A DNA stretch of 64,000 bases from Archegozetes longisetosus (taxonomy: Eukaryota; Arthropoda; Arachnida; Sarcoptiformes; Trhypochthoniidae): positions 5,673,129 to 5,737,128 of the forward strand of contig JAEMBT020000007.1 of assembly GCA_018873245.2 (NCBI GenBank), given 5' to 3'. The notes beneath the pieces were generated by a model. The model had not been told where the DNA came from and made no database searches. It saw only the letters and a program-made list of their open reading frames with translations. Of the stretch, positions 40,792 to 51,894 are shown piece by piece (within the stretch, counting starts at the first letter, position 1; the number at the start of each line of letters is the position of its first letter). A program made the translations under genes and the position numbers.

Positions 40792-40855
40792 GACAGATAG
40801 CGAGAAAGTGACCGACAGATAGAAAGCTAGAAAGTGGCCGACAGATAGAAAGCTA
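40792..40855 (+). repeat. 26-bp tandem repeat, 2.5 units
   Basis: GAAAGTGACCGACAGATAGA plus six bases (40804-40829) is repeated at 40830-40855 with one substitution, and a partial unit ACAGATAGCGA precedes it. Just upstream, TCACTTTC at about 40781 is the inverse of the unit start GAAAGTGA, so the block can fold back. Confidence 0.85.
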
Positions 40856-41192
40856 CCAAAAGCGCGATCTATACATGAACACAATGTTAATTTAAGACTT
40901 AACTAATCCACAACATGAAACTGCTTTCAAGTAATACTCTAACGATCGCAACCTTTTCTACAATTGGCTTCTCTTTTCAAACTATTTTCTCTTTTTTTTC
41001 CGAATCTTCAGTTCCGATCATTCTCTATTGTCTTGTATTTCAGCTTCTATTTTGTTCTACTTTTGGACAGTCTCTCACATCTGTTATAGAATATCTTCAT
41101 TTTGTTCTATACCTTTTTGAGAATCTGCTAAACTGTTGAAAAAGCGTTCATGTGATCAAGTGATTGATGATGTGATCTGAGTTGTGATGCCT

Positions 41193-41414
41193 TCAGACCT
41201 TTTCCTGATTGTATTGTCTTTTCGTCATCAAGTGCAGTCCTAACCCAATCACCACCACTGGCATGAAAATGATGGCGCCCTTTTCCCAACCAAAACCTGT
41301 TCCAGTGATCAATGATTTTGCAATTTTGATCTCACGTTCAATAAGTGTCTCATCTTTTGGCCCAGTTTTAGCTCTAATAAATAGTAGTTCATCTTATTTA
41401 TCATTCTTAGCCAT
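41193..41414 (-). pseudogene. Small single-pass membrane protein, one in-frame stop
   Basis: An intronless 74-codon frame on the minus strand. ATG at 41414 has a near-ideal start context (GAACAATGGCT) and gives MAKNDK. A TAA at codon 7 (41396-41394) follows, then 66 uninterrupted codons (from DELLFIRAKTGPKDE) to TGA. The rest has a charged, probably helical region (ETLIEREIKIAKS), a Gly/Trp linker (GTGFGWEKG), one membrane segment at about residues 47-62 (AIIFMPVVVIGLGLHL) and a basic tail (TKRQYNQEKV). GC and third-position use are clearly higher than the surroundings. I do not recognise the family; size and layout recall small mitochondrial or ER membrane subunits. It may be a dead retrocopy, a recently lost gene, or a live gene with a sequencing error at codon 7. 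Confidence 0.6.
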
Positions 41415-42746
41415 TGTTCTGAAAGTGTGCCGAAGCCCACACTAATAAAAGTGATAAAAATATTTCCTAAAAATGTTTTCTAAAAAGAATTTCTCATTTT
41501 ATATGAAACGACATGTTTCCAGTCAATAAAAACATTCATTTAATCATTAGCTTCTAATAGAGGAAAAGTTGATTTTTCTTCTTTATTTTAAGACAGAATG
41601 TAGTTAAACAAAAACTTAAGTCAAATCATAAAAACTTCCCAAATCCAACTAATTATAGAAGCACTTGGTTAACTTCTAGCTTAGCCTCTCATCTTTGAGA
41701 GTTTATCCTTTTGAAACTTTGTTGTCTAATGTCATTCTTCAAATTGGAAAAGTGTCTTCTTGTTGATTGGACTTAAGCTAGAGTTAGGCACAGGCGAACG
41801 AATAAGAGACCTTCACTTGTTTACTACTCAAATACCTGAGCACGAGTGCTTGGTTTTTGAACTAGGAGACCAGCGATAATGAGTATGCTTCACTTTTTTA
41901 CTATGATTGAACTTTCCTTAACAGGCTCAACATTTTTCAATCGCAGAGTTTTTAATTGTTAATAGAATTCTTATCTGATTCGTAAAACATTAATATATTG
42001 ATTATAAGAATGACCAAGTAATTAAACAATTTTTCGTAAATAATTTGACTACTCTTTACTCAATTAATAAAATGATCTTTTTTTATATAATCCGTTTTTA
42101 AAATGAAGTTTCCTCAAATCTAAGGAACAATTTTTCTCTAATAATACTGACCGTTTAGAGATTATTAAAGAATAAAATTGAAAACATGAGGAAGCAAATC
42201 ACTTATTGATTGCTTTTCGGTTAAAACACATGTAACCATTAGAGTGGTGTTCAAAAGGGAACAAACTCTTCTATTATGAACACTTGTTTTTTAACTCAAT
42301 CTTATCATAGGATTAGAATTGAATTTTTTCCAAACAAATTTAAGAAAACAGTTTAAGAAGATATAATTAAAGTGTTGGACTCTGCCTAGAAAATAATGGT
42401 TAACACTTGGCACGTATCCTGGTGATTTGTTGTAAATTTATTTGCCCATTTCTAAGCACTAGTTTTTTTAAGATTACAGTTTGTTAATAAAAGTTCATTT
42501 TGAAACATTAAAACTTGACTCGATGAGTAAGCATTTTGACTTGTGATCAAAACTAATGAAAACATTGAAGACTTACCTGTTATATCTGAGCAAATTTTAA
42601 AATAACGAACTGTGTTTGTGTGATAAGACCATCAATGGTATGTTTGAGCTCCAAAACATATATTTTGATCACTTGATACTTGTTAATATGATCAAAAAAG
42701 TTATTTCTCGGTTCAATACGTAAGTCATTATCTAACGTTTATTTTG
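41415..42746. other. Non-coding stretch upstream of the small-protein relic
   Basis: Immediately upstream on the minus strand, GTGTGGGCTTCGGCACAC (about 41423-41440) can form a short hairpin with a TTCG loop. It is preceded by TTTTATCACTTTTATTAG, which could be a splice acceptor of a 5' non-coding exon. Nothing else is supported. Confidence 0.35.
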
Positions 42747-42788
42747 ATTAAAAGTTTTATTAAAAGTTTTATTAAAAGTTTTATTAAA
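42747..42788 (+). repeat. 12-bp tandem repeat, 3.5 units
   Basis: ATTAAAAGTTTT repeats perfectly at 42747, 42759 and 42771, with a partial fourth unit. This is a small, recent tandem expansion. Confidence 0.95.
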
Positions 42789-43009
42789 TGAATTTTTTAC
42801 GACGATCCTAAGATGAGGTATGCGATCTTCTACGATGAAAAAGTTGAGTTGTAAGCTAAAAATCTTCTGACATTCGATTAACGATCCTATTTGACATTTG
42901 TTAAATATTTATGCAGTAGCAAATTAAGTTATTTGAGCTATGATCAGTTTTACAAATAGTCTAAACTAGCAAAATGTGTTAGAAAAGATTATTTTCACAA
43001 ATTTTTCAG

Positions 43010-43047
43010 GGAGCGTAATCCCTTTGGGCCCTCTGGCTCCTCTGTAG
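43010..43047 (-). mobile_element. Transposon end relic (GC-rich)
   Basis: Read in reverse it is CTACAGAGGAGCCAGAGGGC followed by CCAAAGGGATTACGC, the purine-rich layout typical of CAGTGGCGnAGCCAGGGGG ends. It is isolated in AT-rich DNA and no opposite end is recognised. Confidence 0.35.
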
Positions 43048-46000
43048 CATCGGTTCTGCTCAGCATATTCACAATTTCAATGTTTTCATCCACTTATTTA
43101 TTCTCCTCTTACCTAAATATTATTAATTAATTTAATTAACATGGTTATTAGAAAAAAAAATTAGTCAGATATTAATCGGATTACCAAATGACTTAATCCT
43201 TTGGATAGAGATTGACGAATAAAGAGTTACCAACCTGATGAGTGACTTTGGGGCAAGAATATTTCCTCTAATTTATTATAACAATACTTACGATGAAATA
43301 GCGTTGAACTAATTAGTATAATGAGTTACGCTTGCCTCCTGGTTTATCTATTTTGTCCCTACAAGTGCTTTTTCTAAACTAGACAAGTTTCAAATAAGTC
43401 TAACTATTTTAATGGACTTAGTTACGATAAGCAGAGATTTGAGCCTAGAGAAAATTTTCACGACGCTCTCATGAATAATATATTAATTCTCTTCAATGCC
43501 AATGTTTTATAATAATGAAGTCTTTAATATTTATATTTTTATTTAGTTGAGGTTTCCTAACGATAAAGTCGTGTCTTTAGACAAATGATTAAAGAATTGC
43601 CATACTCGGAGTTATGTTTTACCTGGTGATTAATTATCAATGTTATTTCAGATCTCTATTAGTATTTATTTAATTATTTTTTAAAAACTTTAAGGTCAAA
43701 GCACGTTAAGCGAATAACTTGCAATAACTTGAATTGCCATTAAGAAGAGTCACAACTTTTCCAGATATACCTCAAAGCCATAAGGAAAAGTGAATTTTTT
43801 TTCAAACATTCATCTAATGTTAGCAACTGAGAGAAAGTTTTCTATTGATGTCTAGTGACTAATGACAACAATAAGAGTACAAATGTCTATATATTGAACC
43901 ATTTGTGATGTGATGTTTGAGCCAAAACGTTTTTATAGTACTATTAGTGGTATTAAGTAAAAACCTAATGATTGATCGGATTTTCCTAAAATATGTTTTG
44001 TTTTGAGAAAGCTTATCCTTAAATCTTAAAATACCCTATTTTAAAAGATAGGTTTCTTTTAAATGATAATACCTTAAAAAGAAATATTCTCCTTTAGAAA
44101 TTCAGAATATGACTACACTTCTAAACTTAATAATCCGAGATGGCAAAATGAATACTCCGTTGTCATGTCAGCCGAGATGTAATACTCACTAATTTCTAAT
44201 TTGTCAGTATTACTATGTTCTATATGAGCAAGGTTATTTATGATGAATATATAACCTTCTAACGGTAAGCATTCCATGACAAACATCACTTCTGGTTGCT
44301 GTCGCTCATTATTAAGTTTACAACTGTACAATTTAATATAATAAAAACACAATTGTATCCTTGAATATACTATGGCTATGCACGTAGCTTAATTCAATGA
44401 ATATTAGCTCAATGTTTATCTGGAAGTTCAAGATTAAGCTTAAATTTGATGCATTACACCATTAGCTCGAGATCATGAAACAATCAATTTTACTGATGTA
44501 TACTTTAACCAGACCGTAGATATTGTAAAAGTTGAAGTTTTATCAAAATAACTTCATTATAGGTCCATACTTTAGTCTCACAAATGAAATGCCTGTTTCT
44601 ATAAACTCATTTTCATAATGAGACTATTCATTAAAGCTATCATGGCTCAAATTCATCAAATCTCAAGTGCTGTCCATAAAAATTACTGACGGAAACAAAC
44701 GTTTCAATTGCATTTAAAGTTTGATTCATGATCAGTCATTTCGAGAATGAGTTTTATTTTTTAAGATAAAAACTAAAAATTCATGGAATTCAGCTCGAAG
44801 TGGAATGTCTAAAAAATAGCTTTTTCGAGTATTTGTGTCATTTTCCAGTGAATTGTTCGGTTTGAAAGTCATCATTCATAGATTGTCTTGTGGTTTCCTA
44901 CGTCTGTAATGCTTTATCATGAATGTCTTCGGGCTATACCTTTTTATTGGCCACAACTAATGAATCTAAATTCTCTGTTAGATACTGAAGATTCGAAATA
45001 TGAAAATATCCCTTGCAAATGATTGATATTTCACTATTTTTTCATGAGATTATTTGGTTAAGTTTAATGAGAAAATAAAATTTGGTAAAAATGTGATCAA
45101 ATGTTTAGATTTAATATAATTTAGAAGAATTTTCTTAAAGCTGCAAACAAGAACTGCTTTCAATATTTGATTGTTGCGTGATTTTAGCCACAATTCTCAT
45201 ATGATGTTTAAATGAGAAGAAAGATGATAGGCTTGAAAAATAAACTTAAGAACTTTCAATATTATCCTCTGGTTGATATGACATTTAAACCATATAAAAC
45301 TTGTCAGATTATATTTGACTCGTTTATCTAATATAACAGAAAAAAAAGTTAAATGCTGTAATAGAAAATGTAAATGGTTTTCCATCATAAACTTGTTTGA
45401 TGTAATGTATTCAAAGATTGATCATCTCACTCGAGAAGAGTATGTCATTATTTATAGCTCAACTGAACTGCGCTATCATTTGATGAAATAGTCTTCCAAT
45501 TGTTTAGAGAGTAACTTAAAAGATAGCAACATTTTTATAACTCTTCCAATATTTGTCATATCGTTTTATTCTTAATCTGTTTTCCATTTCCATCATTTGT
45601 TTTCTTGATTCGAGTCTAACTTAAATTTTTGTTTATGATGAGAAAATCGAAATTTATTGAAAAGAAACGTTAGTTTTATTATTATTGAAATCGTCTATAA
45701 ATAAGAGACTTGATTACTAGAACGTGATTAAATTGATTATACTTTTCAAGTAAAATACGGTTTAGTTTAATTTATTCAATTCTTAAACTATTATGACTAT
45801 CAATAAAGTTAAGCAAACAAATAATTGTCTGTAATTATCGTCAAGTTGAATCAAATATTTGAAGTCACCATGATTATTACTGAATTTGAGCGAACAGAAT
45901 CCAAGCTCTTTATTTGGTGTTCAGAAATGATTGATCGAATTGAGGGAAACAAAATCAATAGAAAATGTTTGGAAAACAATAAATACCTATTTAGAAAAAA

Positions 46001-46627
46001 TAGAGTATTATTTCTGTATCGCTTGGACAGAAAGCTAAGTTCAGAGAAAACTGTCAGCAAATATATAATATTAAGCCAAAGCTTAGAGTTTGTGACCTCT
46101 AAGAAGGAGTCTTTCCTAAGAATCAGAATTGATGCTCGAACAAAACTTGTTCTCTACTTGTTAGAGCTTTATTAGTATAGATAATAACTATATAGAAATT
46201 ATTACTAGATACTAAACGATAAATTGACGTTCTCCAAAATATGATGTTTTCTAAAAAGCTATCTTTTTGTTAAACAGTGGAACAAAGTTAACATATTTTT
46301 GTTAAATAGCAGAATCAAAGTTTGAGCAAACATTAAAATACGCGCATTTTATTTTTATTGATCATTTTTCAGAGAATAGAGAGGCGTAAAGAATGAATCC
46401 TACAGAAGATAGCTAAACTTAACGATTCATAAAACTTATTTTGGATCTTTCTGTCGTAAAAATGTATAAATAATTATTGAGATCTGCTTTTGAAAAATTC
46501 GCAGCAAAAGTGATAAATGTTGAAACACATAAAATAAGATATTAAAAGAGAGATAAAGACCGAAATATTCGAGTCTACGCCACCATAAGTTTTATTTTGG
46601 CGCAATTCCATCACAGACTCGCTTATA

Positions 46628-46632
<5 letters not shown>
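43048..46632. other. Gene-free AT-rich stretch
   Basis: The longest frame, 45825-46175 (116 codons, plus), starts at TTG, has an overlapping 69-codon frame on the opposite strand and no recognisable domain. One frame of this length is expected by chance in 64 kb at this base composition. The frame at 44113-44352 is likewise unsupported. Confidence 0.45.

Positions 46633-46676
<44 letters not shown>
46633..46676 (+). repeat. (TC)22 microsatellite
   Basis: 44 bases of uninterrupted TC, running into an imperfect CT-rich border (to about 46710). A minus-strand frame through it gives an artificial Arg-Glu run. Confidence 0.97.
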
Positions 46677-46678
<2 letters not shown>

Positions 46679-46960
46679 CTGCCTCTCTCTACACTCCCTC
46701 TCTCCACACTGCTCGTATCTAACACAGAATGTGATGTTTCAGCTCCATTCTCCAACTGCTTTCCTACTCGTCTCTCACTCTCATTGACTCGCATTGACTC
46801 TCTCCAGTATATTGCTCTGAACACAAGCTATGGTGCGAATGCCTGAAGAAGCGTCGATGCAATTTGCAATCGCTGATATTTGCCAGTGTTTGCCAGTCGT
46901 GCAGTGAAAGCGATGCCGTCATAAACGAAAAGTTTTCTATTAAGGAATGTCTCATCGGAT
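46677..46960. promoter_or_regulatory. CpG-richer block beside the CT tract, possible promoter
   Basis: About 280 bases with visibly higher GC and over ten CpG dinucleotides (for example GAAGCGTCGATG and CAGTCGTGCAG), next to a pyrimidine tract. GAGA/CT tracts next to GC-rich sequence are common at animal promoters. Open frames here are short (25 codons from ATGGTGCGAATGCC) and resemble nothing. It may be a promoter or 5' non-coding exon; direction is unknown. Confidence 0.25.
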
Positions 46961-47167
46961 GAGCTTAAAAGAATTCGCATTAAGTGATACTTTACGGAAG
47001 CTTTGAAAATAAAACTATTCTCTATTATTGTGCATTTGGTGCTAATTTTAGGTACTCGTGAAGACTTAAATTTCTGGTACAGCATATAATAATAATGCTA
47101 TTGTTGTACTTCTATTATTGTGACTTCAACTTCTCCGATCTTTTGTAGAGCAATATTTACTTTACCA
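46961..47167. other. Short stretch with no feature
   Basis: Nothing supported between the CpG-richer block and the GTGGCGTAGCAA repeats. Confidence 0.5.
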
Positions 47168-47211
47168 TTAGTGGCGTAGCAATACTTATCTTGCTTTTAG
47201 TGGCGTAGCAA
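47168..47211 (+). repeat. TTAGTGGCGTAGCAA direct repeat, 29-bp period
   Basis: TTAGTGGCGTAGCAA occurs at 47168-47182 and again, identical, at 47197-47211. GTGGCGTAGC is the core of the hAT-like terminal motif also seen at 53968, so this may be a nested or duplicated transposon end. Confidence 0.7.
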
Positions 47212-47894
47212 GTGTTACAACTAAGTGGACTCATTGTTTGCTTATTTAGCTTCCAGTTATTAAATTTATTTTAGTAATAGATAGAATATTATTAAGTTAT
47301 CATTCAGGTTAGCCATAAGTTCCTCAATTACTTAACCAAAAGTTTGACTTCTCATTGCTTGTTGTGTCGACTCAAATTTGGGACCAAATTAAAAGTGAGT
47401 TATTTTGATGCGCTTTTGTTCATTGAAATATTTTAGTTTTACTCGAGCTTAGGAGAAATGATAATTTTAGGCTTAAAAATAATAGATAGAAAATCCTTTC
47501 TAATTGCACTCCATATTCAAAGCTTTCACAGCATTAATCTTTGAATGAATTTCAAATAAAAAACGTTTCGTTAGTAATATTTTAATCTTTTATTATTGAA
47601 ATTTTCAAGCCTTGTTTCGATTAATGTTTACCCATTCACTAATTTGGTTAACACAATAAATAAAGCGGATAAAAAGGAAAGATTTTCTCATTTTGTCTAA
47701 TGATTAATACTCTATACTTGAAGCTCAAACTGAATCTTTAGTGAGCCCTTTGTAACTATGTGTGGCTCAAGAGTAGTTATTAAATATAAAATTAACATGT
47801 TTTGCTCTCTATGAAAAATGAAAAAAATTCTAATGAATATATGAGAGCAATTCAGGCGATCTTTTATAAGGCTCTGAAAAATGCATTCACAATA
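47212..47894. other. Gene-free AT-rich stretch
   Basis: No coding or RNA feature seen. Confidence 0.5.
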
Positions 47895-48026
47895 CAGTAA
47901 TACTTCGATATAGTGAACGCACTTGTCAGACCCAATAAGTATTGTTCAGCTATTAATAATTATTACTTGTTTGAAGTGAATCCTCGTTATAGCGAATCTT
48001 AGATTCACTATATCGAGGTAATACTG
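47895..48026. mobile_element. pogo/Tigger-like MITE, copy 3 (best preserved)
   Basis: A 132-bp element. The left end is CAGTAATACTTCGATATAGT and the right end is ACTATATCGAGGTAATACTG; over 23 bases the inverted repeats differ at only two positions. TA flanks both sides (47893-47894, 48027-48028), the expected target duplication. There is no open frame; mobilisation would need a transposase from elsewhere in the genome. Confidence 0.85.
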
Positions 48027-49218
48027 TAACGTGTGATTTTAGCTCTTTGGAGTTGAATCACGATAATTAGCGTGTTATAGTTATGCACCTTTTTTCTACT
48101 CTTTCTAATTATAAATTTTTACATCAATTAGTGGAAAAGGCAATTAACTATTTTATGTGAAAATAAGTCTCTAGAGTGAAGAAAATTTCTTCTTTTCTCT
48201 AATTTGTTTCTCTTTTAAAGCATTAAAGATTGCTATTTTGATATAGTTTAAAAATATAATTGCCGTTTTGTTATTTGAGTCTATGAGACATCTCATAATT
48301 TTTAGTATGAAAATATCAAAACAGATATTCATACCACTCTTTCTTGAGCTAAAAATAAATTCAATATCCTTTTCTTTCTCTCAAATTAAAATTGAATTAT
48401 CGGAACTGTCACAAAAAAATGTTAAGTCATATGAGATTTGTTTGACTGGAAGAAAAATGTATCTAAACTTATATCTAAAATCATATCTAATTCTGATGCT
48501 GTTGGAGTAGAAGTTTTTATTATAAGCCATGGTCACAACTCTTTATATCCGAAAGCTGTTTGATTTGATGGAAGTAAAAAAACCAGAGTTAAGATTATCG
48601 GTGGTATTGTTTAGTTTGATTGATGGGTGTCTATTGTTTCGAAAATTATAGCAATATTTCAAAGCATTCTAAGCTTTTCAATAGTTGGTATAGTTTATGG
48701 AGGACAAGTAATATTAGATAATAAAAAGCCGAACAACAGCAAAATCGCAACCACACTTAATGGTTATCTCTTTTAATTTCAGGGAGTCTTAAACAATTTT
48801 TCGATGTTGTACTAACTTGCAGCGCGTCAAAAACTCTGGTTAAACAGTATACTCAGTCAAGGATATTGTGTTCAATCTGCTCTTTGGTTACAGTTTCAGT
48901 TATGTGCTCACCAGAACTAAATCCCCACTGGATTAAGCGCTCAAACATCACTATTCTTCATCGTTCATTGGCAAGACACTGACGCTTACACCGAAACTGT
49001 ATTTCTTACCAAATAATTCATGACATTTTAGCGCAAAAACTTTTCAGCTTCTCTTCGTTCTTTTATCTTCTTCTTCAGCTTTTTCATCGCAAGACAACCA
49101 ACTAATTGCTTAATACTATTTTAATCTCCTGTTTTTTACAAGTTTCCGATAATTATATACTTTTCAACAACTAATTTACATCATAATCATAGTCTGTCGT
49201 GTTTGTGAGCTTTTTATT
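48027..49218. other. Upstream region of the 49.3 kb exon
   Basis: No coding exon called. About 48890-49010 is GC-richer than its surroundings and contains a 23-codon frame (starting MCSPELNPHW) that resembles no known protein. It may be part of the regulatory region or a distal non-coding exon of the gene starting at 49269. The 80-codon frame at 48268-48510 is at chance length. Confidence 0.35.
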
Positions 49219-49226
49219 TATAAAAA
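49219..49226 (+). promoter_or_regulatory. TATA box (TATAAAAA)
   Basis: TATAAAAA lies 50 bases upstream of the ATG at 49269. A start site about 30 bases downstream would fall near TCAACTCTAT (49251-49260), leaving a 5' leader of under 20 bases. The spacing fits a compact TATA-driven promoter. TATA-like strings are frequent in AT-rich DNA, so the support comes from position. Confidence 0.4.
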
Positions 49227-49268
49227 CTGTCGTTTTTGTGAAAAAACTTGTCAACTCTATAGTTCCAT

Positions 49269-49323
49269 ATGTTGGATGCGCTCAAAGTTCTCTTCATCCT
49301 GACCGGTGCCTCCACTTATTTGG
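49269..49323 (+). CDS. Signal-peptide first exon of a secreted or membrane protein
   Basis: ATG at 49269 opens MLDALKVLFILTGASTYL, a clear signal sequence: short N-terminus with one lysine, hydrophobic core VLFIL, small residues for cleavage. The exon ends TTG G|GTAAGT, a consensus donor in phase 1. GC (about 50%) and codon choice are far above the local background, and a TATA box sits 50 bases upstream. The mature part lies in later exons I could not fix. Acceptors in matching phase include CTTTCAG|CG at 51895 (giving ...YLAQVQLYKSF...), TTTTTCAG|CC at 50864 and TCTTCAG|GA at 57477. Function unknown. Confidence 0.5.
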
Positions 49324-51462
49324 GTAAGTCTTAATAATTATCAAGTTTCGTTATGAAAAAGTTGCTAATCCCAAAAAATATATTTCACCATTGACTTGCT
49401 AATGTGTAAAGCTCTAATCAAATTTAATTAATCCGTTTATGAAAGAATTTAAGTGACTGTGGCTCAAAGTTGTTTGATATCAATAAAACTCTGAGCGGAA
49501 TGTACTCATCACTCACTTTGTTTATATGATATATTTCTTATGCTAAAATTGATCATTTATGAATTTGTTTTACCTAAAAATAGCGAAAATCCATATTTGA
49601 TTACTTATGGCTATTCTTTATCTATAAACAAAGACCAGACATAGACATTGATTGACGCGCATATATAGAGGGATTTTGGTTTACTTAAGTCAAAGTAATA
49701 GCAAAATTTAACAAAAAACAGCCTTCTTTTCTATCTACAACAAAATAGAGAAACTTCGAGAAATGATACGTTCAATGCTTTTTATATTATTTGAAAATTT
49801 CACATTCAAAAATATAAACTCAATCTTTACATATTGATGATCCGCTTATTCATTCTAAAGCTGTATCGGATACAGATTAGTTCTACAATTTCAATACCAT
49901 ATTTTCAATCAGTCGAACCATTCAAATGGCATTAGACTTGATTTTGGGCAAGTTTAGGCTCTTATTTGTTAATCCTTGCATTAGATTTTTCTATCTTTTC
50001 CTTTTCAAATGTTGAAAGTACTTCTTTTTAGATTGTCACAACTTGATGTTCATTTTGTTCTTTATGAGCTTCAATTCTCCAAAAAATAATTTGATTTTTG
50101 CAAATAATTACAATCACTTTTCCAACAGAATAATCCCTTAACTTTTTTGATTGAGCATTACTACTGTTTAACGTTTTTATTTTGATTGGTAAAAAGACAA
50201 GTATTAGAAAACTGTTATTTAATTTATAATTTGGCTCATGTAAATTCGGGTGACCACATGTTCATTATAGTCTTGAAATCCTGGAAGCATGTTTCGAATG
50301 AATAACATAGGCTTTGTTCTAGATTAAAGTCATGTTAAACTCGGAGTTTCAATATAGAAAAGAAGGAAATTATATGCAAGAAAGCTGTTATGTTCAGCCA
50401 ATCGATACCAGTGAGTGAATAAATTTTTATTCAATTATAAACTTAAACACCAAATACAACAGTAGTGTTTGAACCCAAAAACATTCAAATCACTTGAAAT
50501 CAATATTTTTTATGAAGAAGTTTCAAACTTCAAATACACTCGAGGATAGTATAACGATATGATTAGTTAGATATCAGAATTGCTTGTAAATAAATTGCCA
50601 ATCAACATTATTAGCCTTTCAGTTTGAAGTCTACAGACTTTGAGTAGAAAGTGTACAGACATTGATTGAAGTGAAATCAGTCACCTGTTTATAAAGCAGA
50701 ACAAATTGTCGTTTATTCTCTTTATTGCTTTTTGTACTAAACTTAACTAAATTGACAAAACTACTAATGAGTGTTTGCTTATATTGTGCTGAGTTTTACT
50801 GTTGACAGTTTGCAACACTAATGAGCATTAAGTGCTTCAATTATTTTTACACACTTTTTCAGCCAACATCGATTTTGAATTTGTAATTTATTGTTTTAAG
50901 GCAAATTTATGCTTTTTTCTCTACTTTTTTCATCGTTTAACACTCTATTGCACTTCATCTTTAGCTCAATCACAAATCTCTCCAATTGACTAAAAATCTC
51001 ATATTAATTATTACGTTAACTATTATGTTAACTAATATTCATTGCTAAATATGATTTGAAAATTTGAACTCAAAAATTCAAATCATTTCAAAAGTGATTG
51101 TTATAAAATACTTAGAATGCATCGACTACTCAATAATGGGATTAAATAACACAATTATTTATATTTAGATCCTATTAGTATTTCTCTTTAATATTTTTCG
51201 ATTATTCACACTATTTTGCATCATATTATTATGTTGAGCTATAATTTCAAAATTTCAACATTCATATAAAACTCCATCAAAAGTATTTTCCATTCAATAT
51301 GAACAAAATGAGTTTTTGTTCGAGAAAATAAAAGTTTAAAACAAGCGTTAAATAGAAATTAAAGTGTAAACGTGCGCCTGAGTGAAGAGAAAGGTTTCAA
51401 GTTGAATCCAAAATTATTCTGTCGCGCACTGCACTTGTTACAATTGTATTTATACTTTGTAG
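49324..51462 (+). other. Probable intron 1 of the 49.3 kb gene
   Basis: It begins with the GTAAGT donor and holds no coding exon I can support. A good acceptor (ACACTTTTTCAG at about 50852-50863) is followed by ANIDFEFVIYCFK in the right phase. That frame closes soon after and shows no family features. Confidence 0.3.
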
Positions 51463-51671
51463 CTTAATAATTATCGATAGCAACCAGAGGTGATGCGTTG
51501 TCGTCAAATTCTTTCTATCAGATCATATTATATGAAGTATTAAGAAACTTATAGAATATTCAATAATAATGAAAGAAAATTAGAAGTGAAACTTGACAAA
51601 AAAATTGACGCGCATCACAGTGAGGTTGACATAGCAACATCCTTTTCTTGTTGTTATCGAAGATTACTTAG
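51463..51671. mobile_element. Foldback MITE, family B, copy 2
   Basis: A 209-bp element with ends CTTAATAATTATCGATAGCA and GTTATCGAAGATTACTTAG as inverted repeats. Inner arms GAGGTGATGCG and CGCGCATCAC also face each other. It aligns with 6561-6771 in order and length. If the gene starting at 49269 continues past here, this copy sits in its intron. Confidence 0.75.
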
Positions 51672-51894
51672 TTTTTAAGTTTACAATTGGATTGAGGAAA
51701 GAAGCGTTTACAATAAATGAATTTATTATTCAATTGTAAAAATAGAGAAATTGACATAAAATTAAATAATGCAACACAAAGCGAATAGAATTGACAGAAA
51801 TTGTAATGAAACGCTCACAGAAATATTGGCATTAGGGACTTCGAACAATTGAACTAATATTTTTCGCATATCTTTTGTTGATTTTTTCTTTCAG
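51672..51894. other. Short AT-rich stretch
   Basis: Ends in a strong pyrimidine tract and CAG (TTTTTTCTTTCAG) that could be the splice acceptor for the exon candidate at 51895. Nothing else is seen. Confidence 0.4.

Noticed and set aside
40915-41139. 74-codon plus-strand frame starting MKLLSSNTLT
   Set aside because: It is T-rich and so hydrophobic by composition, with no splice or promoter context, and lies where the opposite-strand small-protein relic would have its 3' untranslated region.
45825-46175. 116-codon plus-strand open frame
   Set aside because: It starts at TTG, has no recognisable motif, overlaps an antisense frame, and one frame of this length is expected by chance in 64 kb at about 30% GC.
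46474-46824. 116-codon minus-strand frame with a long Arg-Glu run
   Set aside because: The run is the translated CT microsatellite at 46633-46676, so the frame stays open only because the repeat lacks stops.
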